Position numbers and translations under genes: made by a program. From the NCBI GenBank assembly GCA_964556005.1, contig CAZKUR010000002.1:36209-100208 (forward strand): DNA of 64,000 nucleotides, read 5' to 3'. Numbering within the stretch: the first letter of the stretch is position 1; the number at the start of each line of letters is the position of its first letter. The notes under the pieces were generated by a model. It saw only the letters and a list, made by a program, of their open reading frames with translations. It did not search any database and was not told the DNA's origin. Positions 34,982 to 43,606 of this stretch are shown piece by piece. Source of the DNA: CAZKUR01 sp964556005. GTDB taxonomy: Bacteria > Bacteroidota > Ignavibacteria > Ignavibacteriales > Ignavibacteriaceae.

Positions 34982-37154
34982 AAAATTATTGAAACGGATT
35001 TTAATAATTAATTCCGGCCTGACTATTCTTATTGCCTTGTCGGTTTATATTTTTAATATTTCATGGAACATACTTGATTATAAAGTAACCGATTGGATTT
35101 ACAAAAAAGCTCTCGTGAACAATAAAGGACCGAAGATTAGCAGCAAAATTGTTTATTTAAATATCACTGATAACACTTACGATTATTTTAAAACCAATTA
35201 TCTAAATAGAGAATTTTTAGCTAAGATCGATAACGTTCTTGCAGAGTTAAGTCCGCAGGCTGTTTTTTACGATATTATTTTTCCACGTTCAAGCCGGACA
35301 AAGGAAGATGAACATTTCGCACAATCTATTGAAAACCTGGGGAATGTATATTTACCTGCCGGCTTTAAGCTTTCATCCGAAAAGAAAAAATTTCGATGGA
35401 TGAATGGTGTTTATTTTGATGAACTTAAAAATGATTATTTAAAGAAATTAAAAACTTCAGGAACCGGCATGCCATATTATGCAAGCGGGTGTCTTCCTCA
35501 AAACGATTTGTTCGCAAAAGTTGAACATGGAAGCGGGCATATTTCGGTGGTGCACGATGCAGACGGAATCGTGAGGCATTTCCCCTTAATTATTAAAATA
35601 GATTCGCTTTATTTCCCGGCTGTCAGCCTTTCTTTATTTCTGGATTACAATGAAATACCTTTCGACAGTGTTGAAATTAATTGGGGAAAATATGTAAAAA
35701 TTCCTGCTGTAAAAAATAGTTACCTGGATAAAGGTTTAATCATTCCTATTGATAATACCGGTTCGGTCTTTGTCCCTTTTCAAAATTTTTGGCTTGATAA
35801 TAAAATCAAAATGATGGAAGCACAAAATCTCCTTAAGTATATAAATAAACCCGAATATTTGAATGATTTGCTCGAATATTTTGAAGGGAGCTTTGTTCTA
35901 ATAGGCGATATCTCGGTTGGCTCATCCGATCTTGCACAGACAACAATCGACAACAACGTTCCCCTTGTAAGTATTCACAGCGCTTTATTGAACGGAATGC
36001 TGACAAACAGTTTTTATTCTCAATGGGATAATACTTCAATTGCGCTTTTAATTTTGCCTCTTGGATTTTTATTAGGATTTATATCGATTTTTAAATCGAA
36101 TTTACCTCTTTATGTTTCAGGGGTTGTACTGATAATGGGAGCATTATTTTTTACATACTTTCAAATTACCGGATTTATTCTTTTTCCGTTTTTTACAGTT
36201 GGCGCCGCAATCTTTTTAATCACACTCGGAATGATAGTAAGCTTGAATGTTTTTATCTCGAAAGATCAAGCATTTATTAAAGGTGCATTTTCAAAATATG
36301 TTCCGCCCAAGGTAGTGGATTCTTTACTCGAACAGCCGGACCTTCTTAAGTTAGGCGGTGAAGAAAGAGAGTTGACAATTTTATTTTCCGATATTGCAAA
36401 CTTTACAACAATTTCAGAAAAGATGAACTCAACCGACCTGGTTTCTTTGCTGAATAAATATCTAACAAAGATGACGGACTTGATTTTGGAACAGGGGGGA
36501 ATTATAGATAAATATATAGGCGATGCAATACTTGCGGAATTCGGAGCACCGATTCCGTTTGAGAATCACCCTGATGCGGCAGTGGCCACAGCATTGTTTA
36601 TGCAGAAAAAATTGTCTGAATTGAATATTAATTGGGCCGAACAAAAATATCCCGCAATCAACAGTAGGATCGGGATAAATACAGGTAATGTAATAATCGG
36701 AAATATGGGATCAGACCAGGTATTTGATTATACCGTCATAGGCGATACGGTGAACCTTGCTTCGAGGTTGGAGAGCGCTAATAAATTTTACAAAACCAAA
36801 ATAATGATTTCGGAATTCACGTATAAAAAAATTACAAAAGATAAATTTCAATCAAGAGTTTTGGATGTAATAAAAGTAAAAGGGAAATCGAAAGCGGTAA
36901 AAGTTTACGAAGTTTACGGATTTTCGGGTGAGAAAATTCTCGAACAGGAACAAAATTATTTTAATGCTTACGAGCAGGCGTTTGACGCATATTTATTAAG
37001 GGAATTCAAAGATGCAAAAGAGCTGTTTAAAAAGGCGCTTTCATTTCGTCAGGCTGATACTGCATGTGTCGAAATGCTGCTAAGAATTGAAAAGCTTGAT
37101 TTAGAAAGCTTGCCGGAAGAGTGGGACGGTTCGATTGCTCTGAAAGAAAAATAA
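34959..37154 (+). CDS. CHASE2-sensor class III adenylate/guanylate cyclase
   Basis: 731 residues. An N-terminal membrane helix (about 13-33), a periplasmic CHASE2 domain (40-345; AVFYDIIFP, HISVVHDADGIVRHFPL, FVLIGDISVGSSD), three further helices (360-433), then a cytoplasmic cyclase domain (470-610). Metal ligands Asp478 and Asp522, substrate-selecting Lys518 and Thr592, and the transition-state Asn599/Arg603 are all present, so activity is expected and the Lys/Thr pair predicts ATP. A C-terminal helical tail (660-715) is TPR-like. Upstream overlap with a DUF4384 gene, downstream 44 bp to a DUF5706-like gene. Confidence 0.93.
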   Translation: MKLKLKNKKLLKRILIINSGLTILIALSVYIFNISWNILDYKVTDWIYKKALVNNKGPKISSKIVYLNITDNTYDYFKTNYLNREFLAKIDNVLAELSPQAVFYDIIFPRSSRTKEDEHFAQSIENLGNVYLPAGFKLSSEKKKFRWMNGVYFDELKNDYLKKLKTSGTGMPYYASGCLPQNDLFAKVEHGSGHISVVHDADGIVRHFPLIIKIDSLYFPAVSLSLFLDYNEIPFDSVEINWGKYVKIPAVKNSYLDKGLIIPIDNTGSVFVPFQNFWLDNKIKMMEAQNLLKYINKPEYLNDLLEYFEGSFVLIGDISVGSSDLAQTTIDNNVPLVSIHSALLNGMLTNSFYSQWDNTSIALLILPLGFLLGFISIFKSNLPLYVSGVVLIMGALFFTYFQITGFILFPFFTVGAAIFLITLGMIVSLNVFISKDQAFIKGAFSKYVPPKVVDSLLEQPDLLKLGGEERELTILFSDIANFTTISEKMNSTDLVSLLNKYLTKMTDLILEQGGIIDKYIGDAILAEFGAPIPFENHPDAAVATALFMQKKLSELNINWAEQKYPAINSRIGINTGNVIIGNMGSDQVFDYTVIGDTVNLASRLESANKFYKTKIMISEFTYKKITKDKFQSRVLDVIKVKGKSKAVKVYEVYGFSGEKILEQEQNYFNAYEQAFDAYLLREFKDAKELFKKALSFRQADTACVEMLLRIEKLDLESLPEEWDGSIALKEK

Positions 37155-37198
37155 TTTTAACAAAACCAATCGCAAAATAAAATCCCAGGAGAATTATC

Positions 37199-37729
37199 AT
37201 GGAAGAAGAAAAAAAATTCGGTGTTCTGTTCCAGATACTTTCGAGTGAGCAGCAAATTCTTCAAAGAACGGATCAAAAGGCATTTACGTTAATTTCACTC
37301 ATCGGTGTTTTTACGGTATTCTTTATCATTCACTATACCAGGCTGGTGCCGAATGTATTTAACCTAATTTTCATCGGACTGTATTTTATTGCTGTGTTAT
37401 TTTCGTTGACATATTTGGTTATTGTTATATCTCCGAGAATCGGCGATATTGAAGATAAAATTGAAGATGATAAAATAACAGTCAGCCCGACATTTTTCGG
37501 CGGAATAGTTAAATTCAATTCCCCCGACGAGTATTTGTCCAATCTCGGTGCAGTACTGGATAATTCCGGTTCCGCGTATAAAGTTTTTGCAAAAAGCGTT
37601 TACTCGATAGGAATTATAAATGCCCGGAAAAATAAATTTCTACGTTATGGAATATATTGGTTTGTACTTGCAGTAGCATTTGAGTTTTTAATTATTGTTT
37701 CTTTATATATTAGCATGGTAATTTATTAA
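37199..37729 (+). CDS. Small membrane protein resembling Pycsar effector PycTM (DUF5706)
   Basis: 176 residues. A helical cytoplasmic start with the DxKA motif (TDQKAFTLISLIG, residues 24-36), two membrane helices (about 30-46 and 53-77), a cytoplasmic loop with FFGGIVKFNSPDEYL (99-113) and a charged helix, then a third membrane helix (150-172). This layout and the FFG-I-F-EY block match the DUF5706 family, whose characterised members are membrane-disrupting effectors triggered by cyclic pyrimidine nucleotides. It follows the cyclase by 44 bp, with GGAG before the ATG. Homology is judged by eye; an unrelated membrane protein remains possible. Confidence 0.65.
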   Translation: MEEEKKFGVLFQILSSEQQILQRTDQKAFTLISLIGVFTVFFIIHYTRLVPNVFNLIFIGLYFIAVLFSLTYLVIVISPRIGDIEDKIEDDKITVSPTFFGGIVKFNSPDEYLSNLGAVLDNSGSAYKVFAKSVYSIGIINARKNKFLRYGIYWFVLAVAFEFLIIVSLYISMVIY

Positions 37730-37791
37730 GGGTAAAAATGATATCTTTCCACAAAGTTTAACATGTAGAAAAGAGGTCATTCTAAAAGGGA

Positions 37792-39114
37792 ATGAATAAA
37801 GATTATTTTGAACTTCAAAAAAATAACTCGAATGTTAAAACGGAATTAATTGCCGGGATTACTACATTCCTCGCGGCAATGTATATCATTGTAGTTAATC
37901 CGTCGATTTTGAGTTCCGCAGGTATGCCTTTCAACGGCGTATTGACAGCTACAATTTTGGTCTCGGCTTTTTCCACAATTTTAATGGGAGTATATGCTAA
38001 AAACCCGATATTGCTTGCTCCTGGTATGGGTCTTAATGCTTTCTTTACTTTTTCGGTGGTTCTGGGAATGGGAGTTAAGTGGGAAATCGCATTGGGCGCT
38101 GTCTTTTGGTCTGGAATTATTTTTATTTTATTGTCGGTATTCAATGTCCGGACTTACATCGTCCGGGCAATTCCTCAACAAATAAGATATGCAGTTGCGG
38201 CGGGCATCGGTTTATTTATTGCTTTGATTGGATTGGTGAACGCAAAATTTATAATTCAGAACCCTTCCACTCTTATTTCAATTTCAAAAATGAATCCTGA
38301 AGTTGTGACTTTTATAGTAGGATTATTCGTCACTTCGGTTTTAGTTGTGAAAAGAATTAAGGGAGCATTAATTATCGGAATTGTATTAACAACTTTACTT
38401 TCAATTCCAATTGGAAGAATTTACGGCGATGTATCGTCAATTAATAATGGTGTTTCGACATTAGTTACTTATAAAGGGTTATTTGAATCGCCGGATTTTA
38501 GTTTGATTTTTAAAATGGATTTAATTAATTCACTACAATATTCTATGTTGCCGGTAATATTCGCTTTTTTATTTACGGATATGTTTGACAGCCTTTCGAC
38601 TTTTGTCGGTGTTGCCGAAGCATCCGATTTAATCGATCCGAATGGTGAGCCGAGAAATGTTAAAGAGTCATTAATTGTAGATGCAATTTCAACAACAATC
38701 TCCGGAATTTTCGGCTCCAGCCCGGGAACAGCTTATATTGAATCGGCAGCAGGAGTTGAAGAAGGCGGAAGGACAGGATTAACTGCAGTATTTGCAGGAC
38801 TTCTTTTTATTCCCTTTATATTTTTCTCTCCGATATTATCTGTAGTCCCTTCGATTGCAACCTCAGCTCCATTGGTCCTCGTTGGTGTATTTATGATGAA
38901 ACCGGTTCTAAAAATAAATTGGGATAATTTTGATGATGCAATCCCTGCATTTCTTGCTTTGATATTAATACCATTTACCTATTCAATAACACAGGGAATT
39001 ATCTGGGGATTTTTAAGCTGGACGGTTATAAAGTTTTTGGTTGGAAAGAAAGACGAAATTTCCCCGATGCTTTTAATCATTGATGCATTTGCTGTTTTAT
39101 CTTTGGTAATTTGA
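37792..39114 (+). CDS. NCS2-family purine (guanine/hypoxanthine-type) permease
   Basis: 440 residues, about 12-14 hydrophobic segments. The start (TELIAGITTFLAAMYIIVVNPSILS), NPILLAPGMGLNAFF and GSSPGTAYIESAAGVEEGGRTGLTA are the AzgA/PbuG-type signature, so the protein most likely imports guanine, hypoxanthine or adenine with protons. It lies 62 bp after the DUF5706-like gene; this may be coincidental or link it to nucleotide metabolism of the cyclase unit. Confidence 0.92.
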   Translation: MNKDYFELQKNNSNVKTELIAGITTFLAAMYIIVVNPSILSSAGMPFNGVLTATILVSAFSTILMGVYAKNPILLAPGMGLNAFFTFSVVLGMGVKWEIALGAVFWSGIIFILLSVFNVRTYIVRAIPQQIRYAVAAGIGLFIALIGLVNAKFIIQNPSTLISISKMNPEVVTFIVGLFVTSVLVVKRIKGALIIGIVLTTLLSIPIGRIYGDVSSINNGVSTLVTYKGLFESPDFSLIFKMDLINSLQYSMLPVIFAFLFTDMFDSLSTFVGVAEASDLIDPNGEPRNVKESLIVDAISTTISGIFGSSPGTAYIESAAGVEEGGRTGLTAVFAGLLFIPFIFFSPILSVVPSIATSAPLVLVGVFMMKPVLKINWDNFDDAIPAFLALILIPFTYSITQGIIWGFLSWTVIKFLVGKKDEISPMLLIIDAFAVLSLVI

Positions 39115-39132
39115 CGATGATTTTTTTACATG

Positions 39133-39200
39133 GTGCTCCCATAGAGCACTTTATTTCTAATTTCTTCCTATTTTACAAACATGCAACTCCTAACGGAGTT
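39133..39200. repeat. Paired hairpin repeat (REP-like)
   Basis: Two small hairpins, GTGCTC-CCATA-GAGCAC (39133-39149) and AACTCC-TAAC-GGAGTT (39185-39200), separated by a 35-bp AT-rich spacer, in the gap between the permease and the convergent phosphoesterase gene. The design resembles dispersed repeats common in Bacteroidota genomes. Confidence 0.6.
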
Positions 39201-39249
39201 TTTCCTCGTCTATTACTACCCCCATTTAAATTTTACTTTTGGTCTATTT

Positions 39250-40035
39250 TCAAAACTTGCCTTTCCTTCTTTCTTTCATCGGTAAAATTTCGAGGCATGT
39301 AGTCCACCAGCCTGTCAAAATCGTTTCGATGAATTCATTTGGCAGTTTTTCATTCTGCATTTCTTCAGCTAATCTTTTATAATCATAATCGATAGGAATA
39401 TATTCGACATTTAGTTCAGCGTTGTCAAATTCAAGCATTGTATAGCCGGTATGTGTTCTGCCGTCATTTTCAGGACGACCGATTACACCGGCATTAATAA
39501 AAAATCTTTTCCCGGAAAGTTTTCTCTGCCAGTGAATTCCTGTATGAGTTGTGCATATAATATCTGCTTTAAAATCATCGCATAACTTTTCTAAAAAGTG
39601 AGTAGGAGTTGTTGTTTCCCAGAGGAATTCATTAGTTTGTCTTGGTGAACCGTGACAAAGCAGGATTTTAAATCCGTTTATTTCAAATCTTATTTCATCG
39701 GGCAATTCTTTCATCCATTTTTTGTTTTCATCATTTGTATTTCTATAAGTATAATCATAGCTTAATTTTGCATAATAGTTATCCCGCGGATCGGTGTAGC
39801 CGCATTGACAATCGTTTAAATCGTTCCCGATGGAATGATCGTAGTTTCCCTGAACTACCTGAATTTTATTTTCGATCAAGATTGGGAAAACTTTATCGGG
39901 GTTCGGTCCGAAAGCACCGAGATCACCCAGGCAATAAATATCATCCGCAGACTTTCGTTTTGCATCTTCAATAACTTCTTCAAGCGCAATATAGTTGCTG
40001 TATATTCCTCCGAATAAAGCGATTTTTTTATGCAT
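39250..40035 (-). CDS. Metallophosphoesterase-fold protein with altered metal-binding motifs
   Basis: 261 residues from ATG 40035, chosen because GGAGG lies seven bases upstream; a longer upstream frame is unlikely. The fold follows calcineurin-like YfcE proteins (ALFGGIYSNYIALEEVI, CLGDLGAFGPNPDKV, QGNYDHSIGND, LLCHGSP, ICTTHTGIH), but the first motif reads GGIYSN where D-x-H-G-N is normal and GNHD reads GNYD. Thus at least three usual metal ligands are changed while GD, LCHG and TH remain. Eight bases overlap the radical SAM gene, so they are co-translated. Confidence 0.85.
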   Translation of the reverse strand: MHKKIALFGGIYSNYIALEEVIEDAKRKSADDIYCLGDLGAFGPNPDKVFPILIENKIQVVQGNYDHSIGNDLNDCQCGYTDPRDNYYAKLSYDYTYRNTNDENKKWMKELPDEIRFEINGFKILLCHGSPRQTNEFLWETTTPTHFLEKLCDDFKADIICTTHTGIHWQRKLSGKRFFINAGVIGRPENDGRTHTGYTMLEFDNAELNVEYIPIDYDYKRLAEEMQNEKLPNEFIETILTGWWTTCLEILPMKERRKGKF

Positions 40036-41020
40036 CTCTTCCTCCGGATGAAAAGCCTGCCTGCCGAAACTTATTTTCAGATTCATTTTTATGTGAATTA
40101 TTTGATTTTTCAAAGTTATAATCCGTATGACGAGTTTGCGGCTGTGCAGGCAGGTTTGAACAAATTGCACCGTAAAGATAACATGTGTGGCATGCTTGAT
40201 GTTTTAGTTCAAATGCTTTCATAGATTCTTCAAGAGTACTTCCCAGGTTAGCGTCTTCATAATCGATTAGGATTGGACAGACATAAACACCTTTGCTTGT
40301 AACTATTCTGCTGTTCGAACAAATTAATTGATTCAGATCGTAATCTTCTGTTATCATTTCTTCCGAAACGTATTCATATTTTTCGTAACCGTTTGTTCTA
40401 ATTTTTTCCTGACCGATTTTGAGCGATGGCAGAATTTTTATTCTCGGCCTTGAATAACCGTATCTTTTTAACAGCTTGTAAAAGTTTGCGAGCACATTTT
40501 CATCTTCCGATTCTTCCCAGGTTTTTGTTACCGTTATGATGGGAAGAAAACCGTTTTCATATAAGAGCCTCACTCCATTCATAGCTTTTTTGAAAACACC
40601 TTTCCCTCTTATTGCATCGTTCATCTCTTCAGTGTAGCCGTCAATGCTTATTCTGATTTCCAAAGTATAAATGGAATTCTCCGAAATATCTGCCAATTGT
40701 TTTGCTGTTTTATCTGTAATCAGAATTCCGTTTGTTAAAACAGTTGCCGGTCCTATCTTCAAAGTTTGGTCGAGAATTTTCGGAGTTTCTTTATTTGCAA
40801 ACGGTTCTCCGCCGGTGAAGTAATATTCCTTCACTCCTAATTTTTTAGATTCTTCAAGAAAAAATTTGCATTCTTCGTAAGACATAAATTCAAATTTATG
40901 ATTCTTCGGTCCGCTGTTATTAAAGCAATGTTTGCATTCGATGTTGCAGATAGTGCCGCTTACCTGGAACCAAAGATTATCAAGATTTTCCAGTTCAATT
41001 TTCGGATACGTTAAATTCAT
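40028..41020 (-). CDS. Radical SAM protein with C-terminal SPASM-like cysteines
   Basis: 330 residues. The 4Fe-4S SAM motif is CNIECKHC (CxxxCxxC), followed by TGGEPFANKET, and the partial TIM barrel continues through LEIRISIDGYTEEMND. C-terminal cysteines (CSNSRIV, YVCPILID, HQACHTCYLYGAICSN) suggest an auxiliary Fe-S cluster. The last about 40 residues are low in conservation and lie over the start of the phosphoesterase-like gene. It forms a tight operon with that gene and with the symporter. Product unknown. Confidence 0.88.
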   Translation of the reverse strand: MNLTYPKIELENLDNLWFQVSGTICNIECKHCFNNSGPKNHKFEFMSYEECKFFLEESKKLGVKEYYFTGGEPFANKETPKILDQTLKIGPATVLTNGILITDKTAKQLADISENSIYTLEIRISIDGYTEEMNDAIRGKGVFKKAMNGVRLLYENGFLPIITVTKTWEESEDENVLANFYKLLKRYGYSRPRIKILPSLKIGQEKIRTNGYEKYEYVSEEMITEDYDLNQLICSNSRIVTSKGVYVCPILIDYEDANLGSTLEESMKAFELKHQACHTCYLYGAICSNLPAQPQTRHTDYNFEKSNNSHKNESENKFRQAGFSSGGRDA

Positions 41021-41023
41021 ATT

Positions 41024-42421
41024 TTAATTTTCTTCGATTTTCTGAAATAATAATTTATTTTCTATAACCTTGTTTTGATATTTCATTACTAAAACGGGTA
41101 CAAAATAGAGAATCAGAATTACAATTGTTGCATATATATTTATTCCAAGAAGTTCCGCATATGTACCGCTGCTGATGGAGAAATATTTCGGGAATAACCC
41201 GAAAGCCGAAACAGCTCCTGCAGCAACTCCGGTCCAAACTGCAAGATGAAAAGAAATTTTCGGTGCCGGCACTTTCCAAAAAATAAAAACCGGTGCAAAA
41301 CCCAAAACCATTGTTCCGCTTATAGTTGTTGCCGAAAGAATTGTAGGTGAAAAGAATAAAGGGATAGTTCCGATTACGGCAGTTAAAATCATTACGATCC
41401 TTCCCTTATTTACGGAAGCAAGTTTTCCTTTTCGCAAATCGATAACAATTAATTTTGAAACGGATGCAAAAGTTGAGTCGACTGTTGATGAAGCTGAAGT
41501 AATCATTATAAAATTCATAACGATCATCATAAATACACCGAAAGTTTTTGACACCACAACAGCAGCTTGTCCTTGCAATCCGAAAAGCCTCGCATATATT
41601 CCTACAAAACTGAAAAGCAAAATGAAAATAATCCCTGCAATCGACGAGAAGATATAACTTTTTAGAGTTGCTTTCTCGCTTGAAATAAAGCCTCTATCCG
41701 TAAGCACCGGGTCGTGAAACGGGTAGCTGAAAATTTGAATCAATGCAACTAAAACAAGATCGAGTCCGCCTTTCATTGACCACTCTCCCGTTGTAAGAAA
41801 AGGTTTTACAGAACCGGCTTTAGGAATGATAATGCTCAATACTATAAAGACCAAAACTGCAAAGAGAGCCATTTGCAGAAGATCTGTTATAAGCGAACTT
41901 CTTAGTCCTCCTTTTAATGCATATAAAAGTGTTAAAATGGTAAAGACTGCAATCGAAATTATATATTGGGTTGAGCCGGCCGGGCCGAAGTAGGTACCGA
42001 TTACTTCCGTGTTCGACCAAACTTCGTTTAATAATCTTATTGCAATTATTAAGGTAAAAACTTTAACTGCTGTTGTTCCGAATTTTTTTTCTAAAAATTC
42101 ATGGAGACTTTTCACATTAAGCTTAGTTCTAATTTTATAAATAACAATACCTGCAACCAAAAATGAAAAATAATATGTTGCATAAGCAACACCGCCGACT
42201 ATCCCGAAACTTAGTCCAAGATTTGCTGCATTCGTAACGGATTTTGCGAATATCCATGAAATAACCAAACTGAATGTCAGCATAACAATTCCCGGCTGTT
42301 TCAGTTTTTTTGATGTTCCTCTGAAAAAACTTTCTTTAGTTTTGACTAAAGGAGTCATCAAAATAAGGATTAAAGAAAATGAAATGAGAACAATCCACTG
42401 CCATATTAGAACATCGGACAT
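41024..42421 (-). CDS. Sodium:solute symporter family transporter
   Basis: 465 residues with about 13 hydrophobic segments. The start-to-middle segments (VKTKESFFRGTSKKLKQPG, WIFAKSVTNAANLGLSFG, LHEFLEKKFGTTAVKVF, LLYALKGGLRSSLITDLLQ) match the SSS fold. The substrate cannot be predicted. Three bases separate it from the radical SAM gene, and 10 bp from the outer-membrane protein gene upstream, so it belongs to the same leftward cassette. Confidence 0.9.
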   Translation of the reverse strand: MSDVLIWQWIVLISFSLILILMTPLVKTKESFFRGTSKKLKQPGIVMLTFSLVISWIFAKSVTNAANLGLSFGIVGGVAYATYYFSFLVAGIVIYKIRTKLNVKSLHEFLEKKFGTTAVKVFTLIIAIRLLNEVWSNTEVIGTYFGPAGSTQYIISIAVFTILTLLYALKGGLRSSLITDLLQMALFAVLVFIVLSIIIPKAGSVKPFLTTGEWSMKGGLDLVLVALIQIFSYPFHDPVLTDRGFISSEKATLKSYIFSSIAGIIFILLFSFVGIYARLFGLQGQAAVVVSKTFGVFMMIVMNFIMITSASSTVDSTFASVSKLIVIDLRKGKLASVNKGRIVMILTAVIGTIPLFFSPTILSATTISGTMVLGFAPVFIFWKVPAPKISFHLAVWTGVAAGAVSAFGLFPKYFSISSGTYAELLGINIYATIVILILYFVPVLVMKYQNKVIENKLLFQKIEEN

Positions 42422-42431
42422 TTTTAATCTC

Positions 42432-43565
42432 CTAAAATCTTAATTGAAGTGTTGAAAGAAGAAGTACTTCGCTGTCTTTATTATATAGCCTGCTTCGTTG
42501 ATCGGCCGAGACGTGATTCGCTTTTTCATAAATTAGGTTAACCTGGAATGAAAATATATTATCGAGCAGCCAGTTCGTTCCGAAGAGATAGCTATTTAAA
42601 ATCGTTGGCCCTTTAAACCCGGTGAATGTGTTTCCGTATCTTGCAGATTCAAATCTCCCGATTAATTGAAGTCCTTCTTCCGGGTTACCATAAAGGAAGT
42701 AACCTAATTCAGCATAACCTCCTGTAAAACCTTTTGTCTGATTCATTGGAGATAAATCGTTATAGAAGCTGTAATGGAAAACTTCGCCTCTAAATAAAAA
42801 CGGATTATTTTTATATTCGAAGTTTCCGAGGTAACCGATGCGCTTCCCGTTAATCGAAGCATAATTAAAATAATAGAAATTATGGTCCAGCAAACCCAAT
42901 TGCTGAGGCTGTTCTTTTGCGGCGGAAAAGCTCCCGCCGAAATTAAAATTTTCCGATGCATTGTATTCAAGCCTTGCGGTAACCTCTTTGCTGCCGTTAT
43001 TTTCTGAGATATTTTGTCCCGCTTCGCCGTTCCCATTCATGAAGCTTATGTAGTAACTCAGCTTTGAAGTTGAACCGAAAAACATTAAACCGAATTGAGT
43101 ATCCAGGCCAGGCAAAAGAAAAATTGAATTAAGCCCAGAATATCTTTCAACCGTTGTGAGTCGGCTTGTCGACCTGTTATTCTCAGGTGAAAAAGGATCG
43201 ATGAATTTACCTGCTAATAAATAATTTTTTTTGAAAAGGGTTACCTGCACCTGTGCTAATACCATTGCAGTCCGCTGTCCTGCAGCATCGAATTCAAAAA
43301 TAGCGTTGTACTTTTTATTATAGTCAAAACCTAAATCCAATCTCGCCCTGTGAACCGAAAAGGAATTTTGAACTTCAGCATTTTGTTTGATATTTTGAAA
43401 AGTATAAATCGTGTTGATGTAACCACTGAATAGAAAATTCCATTTGCTTCCCGAAGAGGAAATATTCAACCCATTCCCGGAGTCGTAATTTATTGTTTGT
43501 GCCTGAACTGAAATTAAAAATGATACAAATAGAAAAAAGAAAATAATATGAAAATAAAATTTCAT
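42432..43565 (-). CDS. Outer-membrane beta-barrel, porin O/P-like
   Basis: 377 residues with a signal peptide (about 1-22). Alternating beta strands with many aromatic girdle residues (FLFSGYINTIYTFQN, YNAIFEFDAAGQRT, LAGKFIDPFSPENN, FQVNLIYEKANH) and the terminal Phe in STLQLRF show a barrel of the phosphate-selective porin O/P or OprO-like type. Together with the symporter it would give uptake of the same solute across both membranes. Ligand not predictable. Confidence 0.82.
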   Translation of the reverse strand: MKFYFHIIFFFLFVSFLISVQAQTINYDSGNGLNISSSGSKWNFLFSGYINTIYTFQNIKQNAEVQNSFSVHRARLDLGFDYNKKYNAIFEFDAAGQRTAMVLAQVQVTLFKKNYLLAGKFIDPFSPENNRSTSRLTTVERYSGLNSIFLLPGLDTQFGLMFFGSTSKLSYYISFMNGNGEAGQNISENNGSKEVTARLEYNASENFNFGGSFSAAKEQPQQLGLLDHNFYYFNYASINGKRIGYLGNFEYKNNPFLFRGEVFHYSFYNDLSPMNQTKGFTGGYAELGYFLYGNPEEGLQLIGRFESARYGNTFTGFKGPTILNSYLFGTNWLLDNIFSFQVNLIYEKANHVSADQRSRLYNKDSEVLLLSTLQLRF

Positions 43566-43606
43566 TAAATAATTCCTTAATTTGTTTTGGGAGATTGCTG
43601 GGAAAT

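Noticed and set aside
40056..40154. Nine-base inverted repeat CCTGCCTGC / GCAGGCAGG in the radical SAM C-terminus
   Set aside because: Arms are 80 bp apart with no further symmetry; it may be chance in a low-complexity tail.
41055..42020. Cys-rich small frames inside the symporter gene
   Set aside because: Shadows in other frames of a conserved membrane protein.
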